8,168 nucleotides of DNA from an uncultured Verrucomicrobiota bacterium. GTDB lineage: Bacteria; Verrucomicrobiota; Kiritimatiellia; RFP12; UBA1067. The stretch lies in assembly GCA_946628745.1 (NCBI GenBank), contig CAMOXA010000060.1:1-8168 (forward strand), given 5' to 3'. This document shows positions 5,753 to 8,168 of this stretch, in pieces (the first letter of the stretch is position 1; every line of letters begins with the position of its first letter). The notes under the pieces are model-generated. The model had not been told where the DNA came from and made no database searches. It saw nothing but the letters and a program-made list of their open reading frames with translations. A program made the translations under genes and the position numbers.

Positions 5753-7447
5753 TTGAGCGATTTCCTGATGTCGCTGCGAGACGTCTCGCTGGCGTTTGGG
5801 GGGCCCTCGGTCCTGGAGCGGGTGTCGATTTCGATATCCAAGGGGCTGAGGGCCGCGCTTGTCGGGCGCAACGGCGAAGGCAAGTCGACGCTCATGCGGG
5901 TCATGGCCGGCGAGATCGAGGCGGACTCTGGGGAAATCGTCCGCGCGCCGGGGCTGAAGATAGCCTACGTGTCGCAGGCGGTGCCGGCCGACAGGCCGGG
6001 GGACGATGCCTTCAACGCGCTTTCAGGCGGGCGCCGCCGCAAGAAGATTCTCGAGGACGCGCTGCTGTCTAAGCCCGGATTGCTGCTGCTCGACGAGCCG
6101 ACAAACCATCTCGACACCGAGACGATAGACTGGCTGGAGGGGATGTTGCGCCGGCAGCGCGAGATGGCTGTCGTCGTGGTCACGCACGACAGGCGGTTTC
6201 TCAGGCGCATCGCGACGAAAATATTCGACCTGGACCGAGGGGAGCTGTCGGGATGGGAATGCGACTATGCGACGTTCGTCAGGCGCAAGGCCGATTTGAT
6301 GTCCGACGAAGCGGTCTACTGGGAGCGAAAGTCCAAGAAACTGGCCCAGGAGGAAGCGTGGATACGCCGGGGCGTCAAGGCCCGCACGACCCGCAACGAA
6401 GGCAGGGTCGCGGCGCTCATGAAACTCAGGGCCGAGTTCGCCGCGCGCCGCGCGCCGGCCGGGACGTCGTCGATGCGCCTGGAGACGGCGGCGCCGGGGG
6501 GCGACCGCGTTCTCAAGATAGAGGGGCTGGGATTCTCGTACCCGGGCGCGGCGTCGCCGATAATCGAAGATTTCACGGCCGATGTGCTGCGCGGCGAGCG
6601 CATAGGCATACTCGGCCGCAACGGGGCGGGCAAGACTACTTTGCTGAACCTGCTCACGGGACGCCTGCAGCCGACGGCGGGGTCCGTAAAGACCGGCACG
6701 AACGTGCAGCTCGCGTTCTTCGACCAGCTGCGCAGCGAAATGCGCCCCGAGCTCACCGTCGCCGAAAACATCGCCAGCGACCGCGACGAGGTCACTGTCG
6801 GCGGGGTGCGAAAGCACGTCTACTCGTATCTCGCGGACTTCCTCTTCGCGCCGGAGCGCGTGCGAACTCCGCTTAAGGCGCTGTCGGGGGGCGAGCGCGC
6901 GCGACTCATGCTCGCCAAGCTCTTTCTCAAGCCGGCCAACCTGCTGATCATGGACGAGCCGACGAACGATCTGGACATCGAGACGCTGGAACTTCTGGAA
7001 GAGCAGCTTCTCGGCTACAAGGGCACGCTGCTTCTCGTCAGCCACGACAGGGAGTTTCTGGACAACGTCGTCACCTCGACGTTCGTTCTCGAAGGCGACG
7101 GACGCGTCAGGCAGTTCCCTGGAGGGTACGAAGACTACGAGCGGCAGCGCAGGACCGCGCCGCAGGCGGTTCCCGCCGCGTCCGCGCAGGAGCCGAAGGC
7201 CGCCGCCGCCGCGGACAGGTCCGACGCGGCGCAACCGCGGCGCAAGCTATCCTACAAGGAGCAGCGCGAGCTGGAGGCCCTGCCGGACAGAATCGAAGAG
7301 CTTGAGAAAAAGGTCGCGGCGATACTTGGGTCGGATCCCGTCAAATGCCGCGACGACTACGCGCTGCTGCCCGGCCTGCAGGCCGAACTGGACGCTGCGG
7401 TCGAGCGCTGGGCCGAACTGGAAGAGCGCGCCGCGCCGGCGTCATGA
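5753..7447 (+). CDS. uup: ABC-F ATPase, Uup subfamily, with a shortened first ATPase domain
   Basis: This soluble protein has two ATPase domains and no membrane segments. Domain 1 has Walker A GRNGEGKST (38-46), Q75, LSGG (90-93), Walker B LLLLDEP (110-116) and H145. Domain 2 has GRNGAGKTT (288-296), Q325, LSGGE (377-381), LLIMDEP (397-403) and H431. The linker RRGVKARTTRNEGRVAAL and a charged C-terminal helical region (about 500-562, predicted coiled coil) are Uup hallmarks. Uup proteins are linked to ribosome function and branched DNA in E. coli. Only 14 residues separate Q75 from LSGG in domain 1, against 51 in domain 2 and roughly 80 in E. coli Uup domain 1, so most of the helical subdomain seems absent. 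The total of 564 residues, against about 635, fits this. The start is TTG at 5753 with GGGAA (5741-5745) upstream; ATG at 5768 is possible. Confidence 0.9.
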   Translation: MSDFLMSLRDVSLAFGGPSVLERVSISISKGLRAALVGRNGEGKSTLMRVMAGEIEADSGEIVRAPGLKIAYVSQAVPADRPGDDAFNALSGGRRRKKILEDALLSKPGLLLLDEPTNHLDTETIDWLEGMLRRQREMAVVVVTHDRRFLRRIATKIFDLDRGELSGWECDYATFVRRKADLMSDEAVYWERKSKKLAQEEAWIRRGVKARTTRNEGRVAALMKLRAEFAARRAPAGTSSMRLETAAPGGDRVLKIEGLGFSYPGAASPIIEDFTADVLRGERIGILGRNGAGKTTLLNLLTGRLQPTAGSVKTGTNVQLAFFDQLRSEMRPELTVAENIASDRDEVTVGGVRKHVYSYLADFLFAPERVRTPLKALSGGERARLMLAKLFLKPANLLIMDEPTNDLDIETLELLEEQLLGYKGTLLLVSHDREFLDNVVTSTFVLEGDGRVRQFPGGYEDYERQRRTAPQAVPAASAQEPKAAAAADRSDAAQPRRKLSYKEQRELEALPDRIEELEKKVAAILGSDPVKCRDDYALLPGLQAELDAAVERWAELEERAAPAS

Positions 7448-8168
7448 GCCGGGCTGCCGCGCCCACGAAGGGTAGGGCGTTCTTATTTCGACAAGATCGC
7501 CCGACGAAGGGTGGGTGAAAGAAGCGGCGAGCGCGTGAAGGCAGTGGCCTTCAAACCCTTCGACAGCGAAAGCACCGTATAGGCGGTCGTTGATTATGTG
7601 CAATCCCGCGAGCGCGAGCTGGGCGCGTATCTGGTGGGTCACGCCCGTGTAGATCGTCACCTCGAGAAGAGTGCGCTCCTCGTTCTCGACCGTCACGTGT
7701 TCGAGCGGAACGTAGCGCGTCACGGCATGGAGCGGCTTGAGCTTGCGGCGCTCCGACTCGCAAAGCCTGTTGTGGCGGCAGTCGATCATGCGGCAGAATG
7801 GCAGCGACGGATCGTGCGCGAGGTCGTGTTCGAGCGTGCCGCCGACAGCCACTGAACCCTCTACGAGAGCGAGATATGTCTTCTTTACGGTCTGCCGCGA
7901 AAACTGCGCGCGAAGGTCCGCGAAGGCGCGCGCGGTTCTCGCGACCAGCACGAGGCCGGAAGTTCCGGCGTCGATTCTGTGGATGGCGCCGGCCATCAGC
8001 GGACGGTCGCCCAGAGGTAGGCACTCGGGGTGGCGCGCGGCGACGCCGTTCATTAGAGTTCCCGTTTCGTCGCAGGAAAGCGGCTGTACCGGGAGTCCCG
8101 CGGGCTTGTCGAAAGCGAGGAGATCAGCGTCTTCGAAAACAGGTGCCAGCGGTACGGCGGGGGCGGGG
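7442..8168 (-). CDS. RluA-family pseudouridine synthase (partial, N-terminus beyond the right edge)
   Basis: The minus-strand frame is open from its stop at 7442 to the window edge, about 242 codons. It isomerises uridine to pseudouridine in rRNA or tRNA, by family. Near the edge it reads FEDADLLAFDKPAGLPVQP, the conserved first strand of the RluA catalytic domain, so the ATG at 8053 is internal and the true start lies outside. HRIDAGTSG carries the catalytic Asp (codon at 7970-7972). KKTYLALVEG and THQIRAQLALAG follow, then IINDRLYG, where IxGDxxYG is usual. Any S4 domain would lie outside, so RluA, RluC/D or TruC type cannot be separated. It converges on the Uup-type gene, sharing TCATGA as overlapping stop codons. 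Confidence 0.9.
   Translation of the reverse strand, partial: PAPAVPLAPVFEDADLLAFDKPAGLPVQPLSCDETGTLMNGVAARHPECLPLGDRPLMAGAIHRIDAGTSGLVLVARTARAFADLRAQFSRQTVKKTYLALVEGSVAVGGTLEHDLAHDPSLPFCRMIDCRHNRLCESERRKLKPLHAVTRYVPLEHVTVENEERTLLEVTIYTGVTHQIRAQLALAGLHIINDRLYGAFAVEGFEGHCLHALAASFTHPSSGDLVEIRTPYPSWARQPGS
7459..7488 (+). terminator. Probable rho-independent terminator of the serC-uup transcript
   Basis: CGCCC (7460-7464) pairs with GGGCG (7475-7479), extendable by a G7459/T7480 wobble, with a 10-base loop. TTCTTATTT (7480-7488) follows at once. It starts 12 bases after the uup stop codon and lies wholly inside the 3' coding end of the convergent pseudouridine synthase gene. The stem is short, so confidence is moderate. 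Confidence 0.5.

Overview
This is a GC-rich (about 60% by eye) bacterial chromosomal window, densely packed with housekeeping genes. Six genes form one tight forward cluster behind a regulated leader. Two more forward genes follow, and one partial gene on the opposite strand runs off the right edge. There are no insertion sequences, phage genes, CRISPR repeats, tRNAs or rRNAs. The lineage cannot be fixed from this sequence. The gene mix (type I-beta DAHP synthase, fused PheA, QueD, an Uup-type ABC-F protein) and frequent ATA isoleucine codons despite the high GC suggest a Gram-negative, non-model bacterium, possibly of the Lentisphaerota/Kiritimatiellota kind. That placement is a weak guess.

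Positions 1-315 hold the most interesting element. A strong sigma70-type promoter (92-121) precedes a 25-codon leader peptide gene (142-219) containing the run Tyr-Tyr-Phe-Trp. After it comes a perfect GC-rich hairpin with a T-rich tail (252-297). The 3' arm of that hairpin is duplicated exactly inside the leader peptide gene (199-206), so the 5' arm can pair with either copy. This is the layout of a ribosome-mediated transcription attenuator that reads all three aromatic amino acids at once. It sits directly before the first enzyme of the aromatic pathway.

Positions 316-3093 encode the aromatic block: DAHP synthase (aroF), chorismate mutase/prephenate dehydratase (pheA) and phosphoribosylanthranilate isomerase (trpF). 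Positions 3102-4518 continue with an acyl-CoA thioesterase (YbgC type), QueD (queuosine precursor) and RsmD (16S rRNA methyltransferase), joined by 4-base start/stop overlaps. A perfect extended -10 element at the end of trpF lies so close to the thioesterase ATG that a leaderless internal transcript is likely.

Positions 4519-7447 hold a new promoter, a 5' leader with a small hairpin, serC (phosphoserine aminotransferase) and, 19 bases later, an Uup-type ABC-F ATPase. The first ATPase domain of this Uup appears to lack most of its helical subdomain. A RluA-family pseudouridine synthase converges on it from the right. The two stop codons overlap in the palindrome TCATGA, and a likely terminator for the forward strand lies inside the opposing gene.
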